From contig JAGUCH010000003.1 in the NCBI GenBank assembly GCA_019096065.1, positions 3,348,001 through 3,412,000 of the forward strand: a stretch of DNA of 64,000 nt. Reading direction: 5' to 3'. The position numbers and the translations under genes are program-made. A model generated the notes under the pieces. It searched no databases and had not been told where the DNA came from. It saw only the letters and a list, made by a program, of their open reading frames with translations. Positions 35,897 through 47,700 of this stretch are shown here, in pieces. Position 1 is the stretch's first letter, and each line of letters opens with the position of its first letter. The DNA comes from Paracyclopina nana. Lineage: Eukaryota; Arthropoda; Copepoda; Cyclopoida; Cyclopettidae.

Positions 35897-36557
35897 GTCT
35901 TCTCCGCAAAGTGAGTATAGCAGCACTCAGGTGCGTCGTCGCTGTGGACCTTAATCTTTCATGTCCATAATCAGACGCAGAGAGTGACACTTACGTCACA
36001 TTCGAGAGCAACCTGATGTTGTTTTGATGCGAAAATCGACGCTTGAGAATCGATAGAACGCTAGATTTTGCAAAATTTTAACCATCTTACATTTCACTAG
36101 AAAATTGGCGGCTAATGAAAATTATTGCCATTTTGGCTTCGAGTAATTTCCTTTTGAAAATGTTAAATTGGAATGAGTAAAATAATCCTCAGTTCAACAA
36201 GACATTTATTTTGATACGAAAACTAAAATGTTGATAATTTTCAAGGTGACAGGATGGCTCCGATGGTTCTCCGTGTCGGCGTTCTCTCACTTCCTGTGAC
36301 AACTTGGCAGTGATGGCGCATTATCGCAAAGGGAGCATAACTGCATTTCCTTCACTTCTCTTTTCCAATTGCGCACCATTAGGGTTTCGGTTCCAACGTC
36401 ATCTATCAACAAGTGTCGCGTTGGCTGAATTGGCGTAGCTTGGCAGCTGAAAAAACCCGGCCGTTTGAAGCTTTATTATTTCTACGAAAGTCACTGCAGC
36501 TCAAACAACTTGAATTTTCTGCACAAATCCTTTTTCCGTCAATTCAACGAGCTCAAA
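35897..36557. other. Divergent intergenic region
   Basis: About 660 bp between the SLC36-like gene and SERP1, which are transcribed away from each other. It must include both promoters. No further gene seen. Confidence 0.5.
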
Positions 36558-36900
<343 letters not shown>

Positions 36901-37619
36901 TGAAAATGAGAGGTATCAACTGCATTTTTTCTATTGTCTACCCAATACCCAGCATCATCAGAGACCTCGAGTTACTTTTTCATTATGAATTGTTGCTGCC
37001 TTAAATTCACTACATATTATGCATTTGTCATAAATCGAACAAAAATCAAAATTATGTTTTAAAGTGAGTAATAAATGTACTTATAAGGATACTCATTCAG
37101 GTATCGATGGTATTAAGATAATTTTGTGGAATTATGTCTTTCACAATATAGGTACAAAATTTTCTAATACGAGAAGTACCTATCTTAACAAACTAGATTT
37201 AGGCGTCCACGATGTGGACAGCAGGGAGCGGGCGTTTTAAAAGTCCTTAACTTGGCTTAAAGCGCTACATTGGCTTAAATTCGTATTTTAATTCAGTACC
37301 AAATTCCCATTGAAGCGGAGTTCAAAATGAACAAATATCTCTAGGCAATAAGTACAACCAGTTTAGCACTATGAGCCATTCATCTCTACAAAGTCAATAT
37401 CTTTGCTAATTAGTTATGGTGGGCAAGCACTTTTCCCAGGTTGCGGTCCAGATAAATTAAGATGACAATTTGAAAAATTAAGTACACAGCATTGGCCGTT
37501 TTTTGGTAGGTGCTAGGTGGTCGGAAAAGGGCGGTTGTAGTTTTTAAAATGGTCTGAAAAATTGTGGTAAAATTGTGTGGCAGAATTTCTTATGCGCGTG
37601 ATAACGGCTTTTCATCATA

Positions 37620-37847
37620 GCCATGATAGCTAAAAGTCATTCGATGTCATTGTTTTCCCTCATGAAAACTGTTTCAGACAAACTTTCATTTTAAAGATGA
37701 ATTTCATCCTTTTTCTATCAATTATCCCTAATTTGAGCTGTTTTCATGGCTAGGAAGTTCTCCCAAAAAGAAGCTGAAAGTTGTCGGCAAAATGAGAATT
37801 TGGCGATTTGGCGGAATTTCTCGTGAAAACGGCTTTTTGAACCACCG
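37620..37847 (-). repeat. Inverted copy of the hAT-like repeat at 17228-17680
   Basis: Read on the minus strand from 37847 the sequence begins CGGTGGTTCAAAAAGCC, then matches the 17.2 kb element through CCGCCAAATCGCCAAATTC, the AGCTCAAATT/ATGAAAA region and the TTTAAAATGAAA region up to about 37660. Identity is visibly below that of a recent copy. The far end of this copy is unclear. Confidence 0.75.
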
Positions 37848-38049
37848 CGCCATGCCCCCTAAGAAGATAGTTTTACCTATCAACTGCTCTAATAGTCAAC
37901 TTTGCTACTTTAAGAGGTCAACTCGCAGTCAGTATGCAACTTATCACCCGGTAACTTCTATTGATAACATCAATTTTCATTGGTCCTTAATTCTCAAACC
38001 TGATTGGTTCCGTCAATTTTTGCCTTTTGCCCGTGTCAGAATGATTTGT

Positions 38050-38080
38050 GGGAGCGGGCGCGCTAGGCGCGCCCGCTCCC
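38050..38080. repeat. Perfect 14-bp GC-rich hairpin
   Basis: GGGAGCGGGCGCGC, a TAG spacer, then its exact complement. It is surrounded by AT-rich sequence. The half-site GGGAGCGGGCG recurs at 37224-37234. It may be a transposon terminus. Confidence 0.85.
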
Positions 38081-39983
38081 AATAAAATTAAGAGTTGTAA
38101 AATTGCTTAAAAACGGCCGCTTGCTACATGCTCATGAGAAGCATTAAGAAAAATGTCAATCATGAGTCTTGCGGCACCGAGTGCTTTTTGAAAATCTTAT
38201 GGACATCTGGAGGGGCTACCCCTCGCCGTTCTGAAGGGTTTTGCCCTCAAGCCCCAATCAGGAAAGATATTGATTAGTCATCAAACATTTGGAAAATTCT
38301 TATTAAGTAACACTTCGTAGCCCCCTCTCTCTGCAGCGGTTTGAAGCAACTTTTACCTGCCCATTTTTTAGTCACTGCATGCCCGCTCTGTGATCTAAAA
38401 GGGACGAAATGTGATTTGTAAGTGGTCACTTGGGAGCAAAATTGTATGAGCTTCCCCGGGATCAATTTTTTTTTTCATTTTTTGCTCTAACAATATTCTG
38501 GTTGGGGCCGGTGGTCAGTCTTTGCTTTTCATTGAGAATAGCAAATTAAAGTAAAATTCGCCCATTTTATTCTTAAAATTGGCTCCCATATATGATATCA
38601 TTGCATTTTTCAAGAAGTCCAATCTATTATTGCCTCACATATGCTTTACATTACAGCTCAATAAGTCGATCGAGCTTTAACTTGGAGGGGCTTAAGTTTA
38701 CAGAAACGTCATCTGGACAATTTTGGAATAAGACATGTCTTTGCTCTGTTGTTTATTATGGCGTCTTGACACTTTTTCCATTTTTTGCGTTTAAGGTATC
38801 TAGCTAGAATGCGATTTATGACCATCTAATGAATTGAAAAATCAAATAAATTTTGGTCAGCAATGTTAACACAATGGCATGATTGAGTACGCCATGCTAC
38901 AAATTTCCGACAGCGTTTTTAAGAAAAAATGTGAGCGTTCTGCTACCATTCATCTACCTATTTTTATTCAGACATGCGTGACGCTTAAATAGGCTCCGTT
39001 TTCCTCGTGTTTCTTGTTACCAAATTGAGCTATGCTAAAAAAAAAACGGTTCAATGACTGAATTTGTTATAAAATTGTTTACTGAATAACCGCAAAAAAG
39101 TCAAAGGATTTCCTGACAATTGAGCTATAAAAATCAAATTGAAGCAAGCATCATTCTCCTATCCTTTTCTATACGACCCATAAAAAATCACATTTTCAAA
39201 GAAACTGTGCATTCTTTTTTTGAATGAATACTTCTATTAAACTGAACGTAGCAGTAACAAAGAGAATTATCATGGCGCATTTTCCCGCTGTGCTGATCTT
39301 TATGGTTGGTGTTGCTTCCACGCTTTGTTGCACACCAAAGCAGAGTTCAATTCATTTCAGTTGGGCAGTGGCAGTGATCAAGTCAGGCCCCTTTTTTACT
39401 TAGGAATTACGAGCTAGAAGAAAGTACCTACTCTGAAAGTCAAACAAATTCGAAGTTTCAGTAGCGCGCTGACGGTCGCTTGTGAAAGAAGCAAGTCTCA
39501 CATATGTGCTCAAGTAAATATTATGTGATTCAGAAAACAAGCCTTCCGTTCTTCTGTAGACGTGAACAAGTGAGGTGCCCAAAAGCCATGCTGTGGTCAC
39601 AAATTAAAAAAAAGTGCGATAAGCTAATTATTTGAAAAATGATGAAAATGAAACTTATTTGATTGATTCCAAAACATAGATTCTTTTCTGGATGATTTCA
39701 AGGTCAAGTCAATGATTGCTTAGGTGTGATTAAAGGCAATTTTGATATTATTCGATACGAGTGGCAGATGTTGAATTCTCAAAATTATTTCATGAGCAGC
39801 TCTTGATGACTTTAGAATCAAATATGAGGCTTGATTTGTGACCACTCAAATTGGTACTAGGTGATGTAGTACATGCTTTTGATTTGTGAGCATTTTTTAT
39901 GACTGTGAAGAGATAAAATTGCCTTTATGCTGAAGCTAACAGAAAATTCGAAAAATGATCTCAATACACCTTCAAAGTGGAAA

Positions 39984-42900
39984 ATGAAACGAAGGAGGAA
40001 AAGTGTATTTTTTGTCCCGGTAATTTTCTGCCTGTGTCTTCTTCATTTTTGTAATGCTATGCCAATCCCACATGTTGAAGAAAATTCACTCACAAGTGCC
40101 ATGGTAAGTAAACTTCATTCATGCAAAACACAAAAATTACTTGATCGTTTTTTATGGCTTTGCAACAAAATGTTAAAAAGTTTTAAAAGAACTATGCTTA
40201 TAAGAAATGTAGCACTGCCCTCTTAGCATCCTTGATGAACCAATAAATGGAGTATAAAACCACCACAAAGGATTTTTTACAAAAGCAATTTTTGGTAATA
40301 ACAGCATGAACACAATATAAAGATAAATGATCAATATCTCACTCCGATTCCCACAATCCATAAACTGACTGCTCAATATTTCTGAAGTAAAAAGTTTACT
40401 TCATTCCTTTTTTATCTATCCTATTTTGTACAAATATGTATGACCTCCTCGTTTTCCGCAGTTTTTCGCTTCTTGGCTTTGCGGTTTTCGCATGTTGTAA
40501 AGCACTCAGAAAACCTCAACAATCGACGGGTTGACCAACTTTTAAACTTAATTTAGAAGCCATTAGCATAAAGAGTAATTCTTTTCTGCTTATGAAAATA
40601 GCTCGTTTCATAACAAAAGATTTCGCATTTTTTGTGTAGTAATCATGCATATATTCGAGTCGTCGTGGAATTCCCACAGTACCATTCACCTATTTAACAA
40701 CTATTGTCTGCTTTATGTGCCATTCATTATCATTGGAAACTCCCCGCGCCAAATGCAACAAATTGCTGCACTACGTACAATTCATATCTTTCAAGCCTTT
40801 ATCAAAAACTGTATTTTAGCGTTGAGACAAATCCCATTTTTACCTCGAAAACATAATTGAAAGGTGCGAAAAGAATAGGATCCTAAAGTGCTAAAACCCG
40901 GAGGAAAAAATCAGTTCTATTGGCTTTTTGTGCTATTATGGAACCACAAAACGATTTCGAAATGATAAATTTGCACACTTTAAAATTCACACTATTTCAC
41001 TCTATTCAAAAGTATTCTCTTTTTTTTATTTTTTTGTAGATGTACCTCATGAAGTACGGGTATATGGATGATGTGGAGCACCACACAAGTGAAAACTTAC
41101 TCAGTCCGGATGGCCTCAAAAAGTACATCATGGAGTTTCAGGCATTTGCAGGCATGAATGTAACCGGTGAATTGGATTCAAATACTGTGAAAATGATGAA
41201 TATGCCACGGTGTGGTGTCAAAGACAAGCTCGGCGTTAAGATGAATGCTGAACACCTTAATAGATCCAGATCCAAGAGATTTGCGCTGCAAGGTTTGGCT
41301 GGTTTGTTTACTTTCACGCGCGCGCACTGGTCACCGGAAGTTCTTTGTTGACATCAACTTTTTTGCCTAATTCCTAATTCCTAGATGATTTTTACAAAGA
41401 TGGATATATTTTCACTTAGCTAATAGAGCATTTGACTCAAGTTGTGATTAAAAGAAAAATGAGGCAAAGACCTAGTAAAGACCTATTTGATTACTTATAC
41501 GCGCTAAGGCGAAAAACTGATTCCCGGAAGCTCCTAGTTGACATGCAACGCTACCTCATGGGCGATTTTTTAAATCAGTGACCAGTTTTTCGATTTCAAA
41601 GCAAAAAGTCATGCATCCAGAACAGAGTTTCATGCGAGTGCTTTACATGCTTTTGAATTCCAGGAAGTCGTTGGAAAGTGAAGGAATTGACTTACAGAGT
41701 CAGCAAATATCCAACTGCTGGCCAACTCACCAAACGTGATGTGGACAAAGAAATCAAAAAGGCCCTGGATGTGTGGACAGATTTCACAGACTTGACATTC
41801 ACTCAGAAAAATTCTGGCAAGGTTCACATTGACATAAGCTTCTTAGAAGGTGAACATGGAGACGGTGATGCATTCGACGGGTCAGGTGGGACGTTGGCAC
41901 ATGCTTTTTTCCCTGTGTTTGGTGGGGATGCTCACTTTGACGACAAGGAGTCCTGGACCAAAGAAAGCTTCAGAGGTGAACTTGTAGCATTTTTTCAGAG
42001 TCTCTGAACAACCTGTAAAATGTACCATTCAGGTACAAACTTACTTCAAACGGCAGCACATGAATTTGGGCATTCTTTGGGGCTGTCCCACAGTGATGAC
42101 AATGGTGCATTGATGGCCCCTTTCTACAGAGGTTTCGAGGTCAAGCCCAAACTGAATGACGACGATATCAAAGCTATTCAAGTAATTTCATCCCCTTTCC
42201 GTTCATTAAAAATTGCAGTTGATGTAGTTTTATGCTTTTATTGAAGGCATTGTATGGAGCAAAATCAAATTCGGCCAGCTCATTGAATGAAGTAATCTCA
42301 AATGAGGTGGATTTTGAGGAGAAAAATTCAAATGATCAACTCTGCAATGATGCTAAAATTGACGCCATTTTCACTGCAAAGGACAACTTCACGTACGTTT
42401 TCAAGGGCCAAGAGTATTACAAGCTGGCTGATGATGCTATAGCTGAAGGCTATCCAAGGCCCATTTTCAGTGATTGGGACGGCCTTCCTGGCAACATCGA
42501 TGCAGCCTTCACGTGGAAGAATGGCAAGACTTACTTGTTCAAGGGGAACCAGTATTGGCGATACACCAACCAAAACAAAGATTCTGGTGGATATCCCAAG
42601 CCAATCTCCAAAGGGTTTGATGGCATTCCTGGCTCGGTTGATGCTGCGTTTGTGTGGGGTGGAAATGGGTTGATTTACTTCTTTAAAAATGGTGACTACT
42701 ACAGATTCAATCCCGAGGAAAGGCCACCTGTCAAAGAGACTTATCCCAAGCCCATTTCGAATTGGGAGGGAATTCCTGACAACATCGATGATGCTCTCAA
42801 GTACACAAATGGGTACACTTATTTTTTTAAAGATGGCAACTATTGGAGATTTGATGATAAAAGCTTTAAGGTGATGTTATAAGACCTAGGCATGAATACG

Positions 42901-43421
42901 AAAAAGCAGGAAAAATATTGAATGTTTCAGGTTGACCAAGCCAACCCTTCTTTCCCGAGAAAAGTGTCGTTTTGGTGGTTTGGGTGCAGAGACACTACCA
43001 AAGTTATCCGTAGGGGCAAAAGACAAGTTAGAGGAAATTCCAAGCTAAGATCAGATGTACCCCCTAAAATTGATCTTTCAGGTATAAACTAATCTCTCAG
43101 CAGAATAAGTTTCACCACTAATTGGTTTAATTTTTTCTAGACTGATATCCCTAAATCGTGCTTTTGTTTGAAGTGTCACTAACAGATATTGTGGTATAAT
43201 TGATCTTTTCGAAATTCCGCATTGTCACTATTCAGCATATTCAACTATTTCTTTTTACAGAAATGGAACCTACTCAAAAATCGAGAGATGATGTCAAAAT
43301 TGCACCGAAGCTCATCAATCAATCTGCATCTCAAGCGAATGGAAAGAGTTCTATGTTTCCTACATCTGAAATTATGGCACTTTTAGCTATTGCTTCCAAA
43401 TATGCTACATTTGACAAATAA
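39984..43421 (+). CDS. Mmp: Matrix metalloproteinase with hemopexin domain
   Basis: Seven exons: 39984-40103, 41040-41292, 41664-41975, 42033-42181, 42247-42870, 42931-43081 and 43261-43421, in phase, about 589 residues. Signal peptide, then a propeptide with the cysteine switch PRCGVKD and a furin-type site RSRSKR. The catalytic domain has [19 protein letters not shown] (calcium and structural zinc) and the zinc site [12 protein letters not shown] with the Met-turn ALM. After a linker, four hemopexin blades follow ([56 protein letters not shown]) and end with FGCRD. It would cleave extracellular matrix during tissue remodelling. The C-terminal tail is weakly hydrophobic, so membrane anchoring is doubtful. 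Start ATG at 39984 chosen because it leads directly into the signal peptide; 39927 is also in frame. Confidence 0.94.
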
Positions 43422-43894
43422 AATAAGATAGCCGATTTTGTGTTTTCTTGTGGGCGTCGCTTTTCAGTATACAAGTATTGCATGATCTGGCCTTTTTTTT
43501 TATTAATTATGGTGGCATTTACAAAGTGCGCCGCCTCATTTCCTCCAACTTTGAACGAGCTCTTGTTTTCTTATGCATAAATTGCACGTGATTGCAAAAT
43601 GGGCAGCCCATGTACCGCTACAATCTGGTTGGCAACCCCGGAAATTGATTTGATCTCGGTCAAGCCACAACTGAATCTACCTTTGCATGATGCTATACGA
43701 AAATCCGGTTCTTGTTCTATGGACAGGTCAGCAGCATATTTAAAAATACAAACTCGACCGACAGGATGCTATATTTACTCTTGAAAACCCTGTTAGGTCA
43801 AGTAGGGTGTGCCAACTTCCTGAGATTTTTAAGCAGACCGCGCGCAACTTTGCGCTACACGTACGTACCATTTGCTATAATACATGAAAAGAAG
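43422..43894. other. Intergenic, no gene seen
   Basis: About 470 bp between the MMP stop and the first cuticle gene's TATA box. No supported coding sequence. Confidence 0.5.
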
Positions 43895-43936
43895 TATAAA
43901 AGGGCAGCGTTGCCTCTGTTCAAGCATCATTCGATC
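43895..43936 (+). promoter_or_regulatory. Core promoter of cuticle gene 1: TATA box plus initiator-region motif
   Basis: TATAAAAG at 43895-43902 is followed about 20 nt later by TTCAAGCATCATTCGATC at 43919-43936. The same pair of elements, at similar spacing, precedes the two other cuticle genes. The transcription start is expected in the second motif. Confidence 0.8.
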
Positions 43937-43960
43937 CCAATTCTCAACAACTACAACAAC

Positions 43961-44384
43961 ATGAAGGTAAAAACAGCACATCCACTTTAATATTGACCAT
44001 GGCATAACAAAACATACATTTCAGTGCTTCATCATCCTTGCTTTGGCTGCCATCGCTGTGGCTGACAATGCCCCAGCTTATGGAGCCCCTGCTTATGGTG
44101 CTCCTCACTATGCTGAGGCATACCCCGATGTGCCCCCAGCATATGCCTACAACTACGGCGTCAAGGATGACTACTCCGGCAGCAACTTCAACCAAAACGA
44201 GAACCGTGATGGCTATGCCACCAGTGGTCAATACACTGTTGCTCTTCCCGATGGTCGTATCCAGACTGTGACCTACACCATCAATGGAGACTCTGGCTAT
44301 GTCGCTGATGTCCAATACTCCGGAACTGCTCAATACCCCGAATACAAGCCTGCCTATGCCCCAGCCCCTGCATACCATGCTTAA
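43961..44384 (+). CDS. RR-type cuticle protein 1 (CPR, chitin_bind_4)
   Basis: Two exons, 43961-43966 (coding only Met-Lys) and 44025-44384, 121 residues. The signal peptide [16 protein letters not shown] is followed by a Pro/Ala/Tyr-rich segment and an extended Rebers-Riddiford domain ([50 protein letters not shown]) that binds chitin. The tail is [12 protein letters not shown]. The split after two codons of the signal peptide is a common CPR gene structure. The domain resembles that of pro-resilin-like arthropod cuticle proteins. Secreted by epidermis into cuticle. Confidence 0.95.
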
Positions 44385-44732
44385 GATGTATAAGCAACTG
44401 CCACCCTATTTATTTGAAACGAATAAATTATGCTAGTCCCAATCAGCAGTCCTTTCTATGATTTGACCCGGAAACGCATATTGCATAAAGGTCAGGGTAA
44501 CCATCATTTTGACAATGCGCAGGCACCTTCCACGTGATAATGGGGCCCTGAATTGCAGTGTGTGCATTGACAAAAATCGGCGCCTGCGGCGATGCAGCTA
44601 AGGTTGCGCGATTAGTAGTTACTCAAGAAATTTCCGCTAATTCAGCTGTTTGTGTTTTAGTAAACAAATGCTTATGAAAGTCGAAAGTAGTTTCGCGGAA
44701 AATGACAGACTGACTTTTGATTTCATGCTATC

Positions 44733-47700
44733 ATGTTAAGCTCAGTGAGGCTTCTTTTTCTCCCAAAGAATCCGTCCATATTTCATGCATCCAGATGTCA
44801 ACCCATCATTTCGACAACAATTCGACTCATCGGCGATGCTCCCAAAAAGAGTCCGGTTCGAAGATTCAATAATGAGAAGCACAATTCGTTCTGGACGAAA
44901 TTCGATAATTACTTTGAATCGGGAAGTAAAAGAAAGCACCAGACAACAGCGGAACGAAACAAGACCACTCTCACATACTTAGTTTCACTCTGGATTATCA
45001 CTGTTGGTGCCTCATACGCTGCAGTGCCATTGTACCGAATATTTTGCCAGTCATCTGGTTATGGAGGAACTGTCAAAACGGGTCACGATGCGTCAAAAGT
45101 GTCAACAATGAAATCAAACAAAGAGAGGACAATTACAGTGAAATTCAATGCCGACACAGCAGCTACCATGCAATGGAATTTTAGGCCACAACAAAATGAA
45201 GTGAAGTTGTAAGTGTTCTTTTTATTCCTTGGGTATAAATATTAAATTATCAAGGAGGCTTAGGCATTATAAGCTGGCCTGTAGACAGGTGCGGGCTTGT
45301 AGGCTGGAGCAGGGGCGTAGGCAGGGGCAGGCTTGTATGCAGGGGCTGGGGCATAAGCAGGCTTGTACTCGGGGTACTGAGCAGTTCCAGAGTATTGGAC
45401 ATCAGCGACATAGCCAGAGTCTCCATTGACGGTGTAGGTCACAGTCTGGATACGACCATCGGGAAGAGCAACCTGGTATTGTCCATTGGTGGCATATCCG
45501 TCACGAGCCTCATTCTGGTTGAAGCTGCTGCCAGAGTAGTCATCCTTGATGGCATAGTTGTAGGTGTATGCTGGGGCAGCATCGGGGTATTGCTCAACAT
45601 AGTGTGGAGCTCCATAAGCAGGGGCATTGTCAGCAACAGCAATAGCAGCCAAAGCAAGGATGATGAAAGTCTGTAAAAAATATATGAGTTATTTTATAAA
45701 AGTTTTTGTGTGGCGCGAAGCAATATTACCTTCATGGTGTTGTTGTATTGACTATTCTTGATCGAATGATGCTGAAGTTGCAACTGCGGTGTCCTTATAA
45801 GCTAGATATCACCCGCCGCTAATGAAGCTGGCAACATATTTGAGGATATTGGTACCCACCCTGTCTGTGCCGGCTATCTTATTCAAATCCAGTTTGAAAT
45901 GCCACCATGCATGGTTGCGTGCATCGAGTGAGCTTTGAAGGTTATTGAATCTGTACCCTCATCAAGCCTCACATAAGAAAATGTGGCTCATTTCACAGAC
46001 TTTTACCAAGATTCGACCCTTTCTCGTGTCAATCATCTCATTTTGTACTGTCCATTCCAAAATATTTGTAAGCACATAACATAATTGAAAAGATAACATG
46101 TCATATTTAGCGGTCTAGAAGCAGAGATATTGAAATTCCAATGCCGAAAAAGGGTCATCCGAAAGCAATGCTACTTGTCAGCAATTAAAACAATCTTTTT
46201 GTGCAATAACCAATACATTGAATAGTAAACAAAATTAATCTTTTGGCCTAAGTGAGTTTTTATAAAACTTTGACAAAACTTTCCTTTGAGCTCAAAAATT
46301 CATTCCTGAGATGCATGGTTATAATAAAGTTGATAAAAAAATAGCTGTTATATCTGTAGGTGTAAATATTCTGTATGAGGGCCTAATATGAGACTCATTA
46401 ATATACTCGTAAAATTACAGCCCTCGCAGGCTCGGGCTAGTAAAGCTGTACTCGAGTTTTCCCATTTTAAAATCCTCGCTCAGCTATTTAATGACCCTAC
46501 TTTACATGCCCCAGCTCGAAATAAATAACTATTACATCGCTTATCCTATGTAGACATCGTAGGGAAAGTGGTAATTCATCCAATTGCTTGATTAGCCTGA
46601 GCTTTACATCAGTACATGCGCATTAAATTGAGCCCGACTTTAATGGACATTGTTTTTGTCCGGGCTCTTTTTGTTAAATTAAAACCGGGATTTCTTTAGT
46701 TATGCTCTTTTTTAATCTTGACCAAGTTACTTTTTACAATTTTTTTTTAACTGAGCACCTCAAAGCACATTGACTTGGCTAAGGACCTAACCCAAACTAC
46801 TTACAACACCCAAGAATTGTATATTTTCTGAAAGCGTATGTCCCAAGGGTTCATTTGGTGATAAAATAAAAATCCTGGCCTAACGCTTCTAATTTTTTTA
46901 AAAACGTTTAGCGCATAAACAGCTCATTTTTGTCAGCTTGGCGGTGGGTTCACTACATACGGCAGTGAAGTGAAAATCCTTGTATTTTGCTGAGATTTGG
47001 CGTGCGCTCGCATCTACCGTACAATAATGACTTATTTTCATCACATGTGAAGAAATAATTTCCATTATTGTACGGTTGGCAACTTGAGAGTTCTTCTTCA
47101 ATTAAAAAAAGACTTGACCGGGATTCGAACCTGGGTCTGCTGAGTGAAAAGTCTGCACTCTGCCAATGTACTATCAGAGCACACTTAATTTTGTGAACTT
47201 TATGGCATGCTAAAAACCGATTACATTGCGGTTTAAAAAAGTCTTCCAAACCATTCCTAATGAAGAACATCAAAACACATGAAGCATTCTCAATCAATTT
47301 CAAGCCAAACTAGTTGTTTTGGTGCTTTTGGGAAAAATTCTGGCTAAAAATAACTCAAAATATCTGGTTACCCTGCAAGTGCTGAGCTCTAGCTGGAGAT
47401 GCGCGTGTGCGATTGACCGCAAAGTTTTACCTGCAACCGAGCTGTCTTTTTTAAGGCTAATTTCTTGATTAAATTGATAATTTTTTAGCATTCAAAAGTA
47501 GTATTGAGACTTTTAACCGTCACGAAGCTGACAAAAATGTCAATACTGTCCTGATGACTCGTCCATATAGGGTTTTTCGCTCATTCGTAGTAAAATTCCA
47601 GATCACTCGTGGCTTCGCAACTCGGTGATCTTTCATTTGACTACTCATGAGCGAAAAACCCTATATGGACTCGTCATCAGGACAGTATTGTTACATTTTT

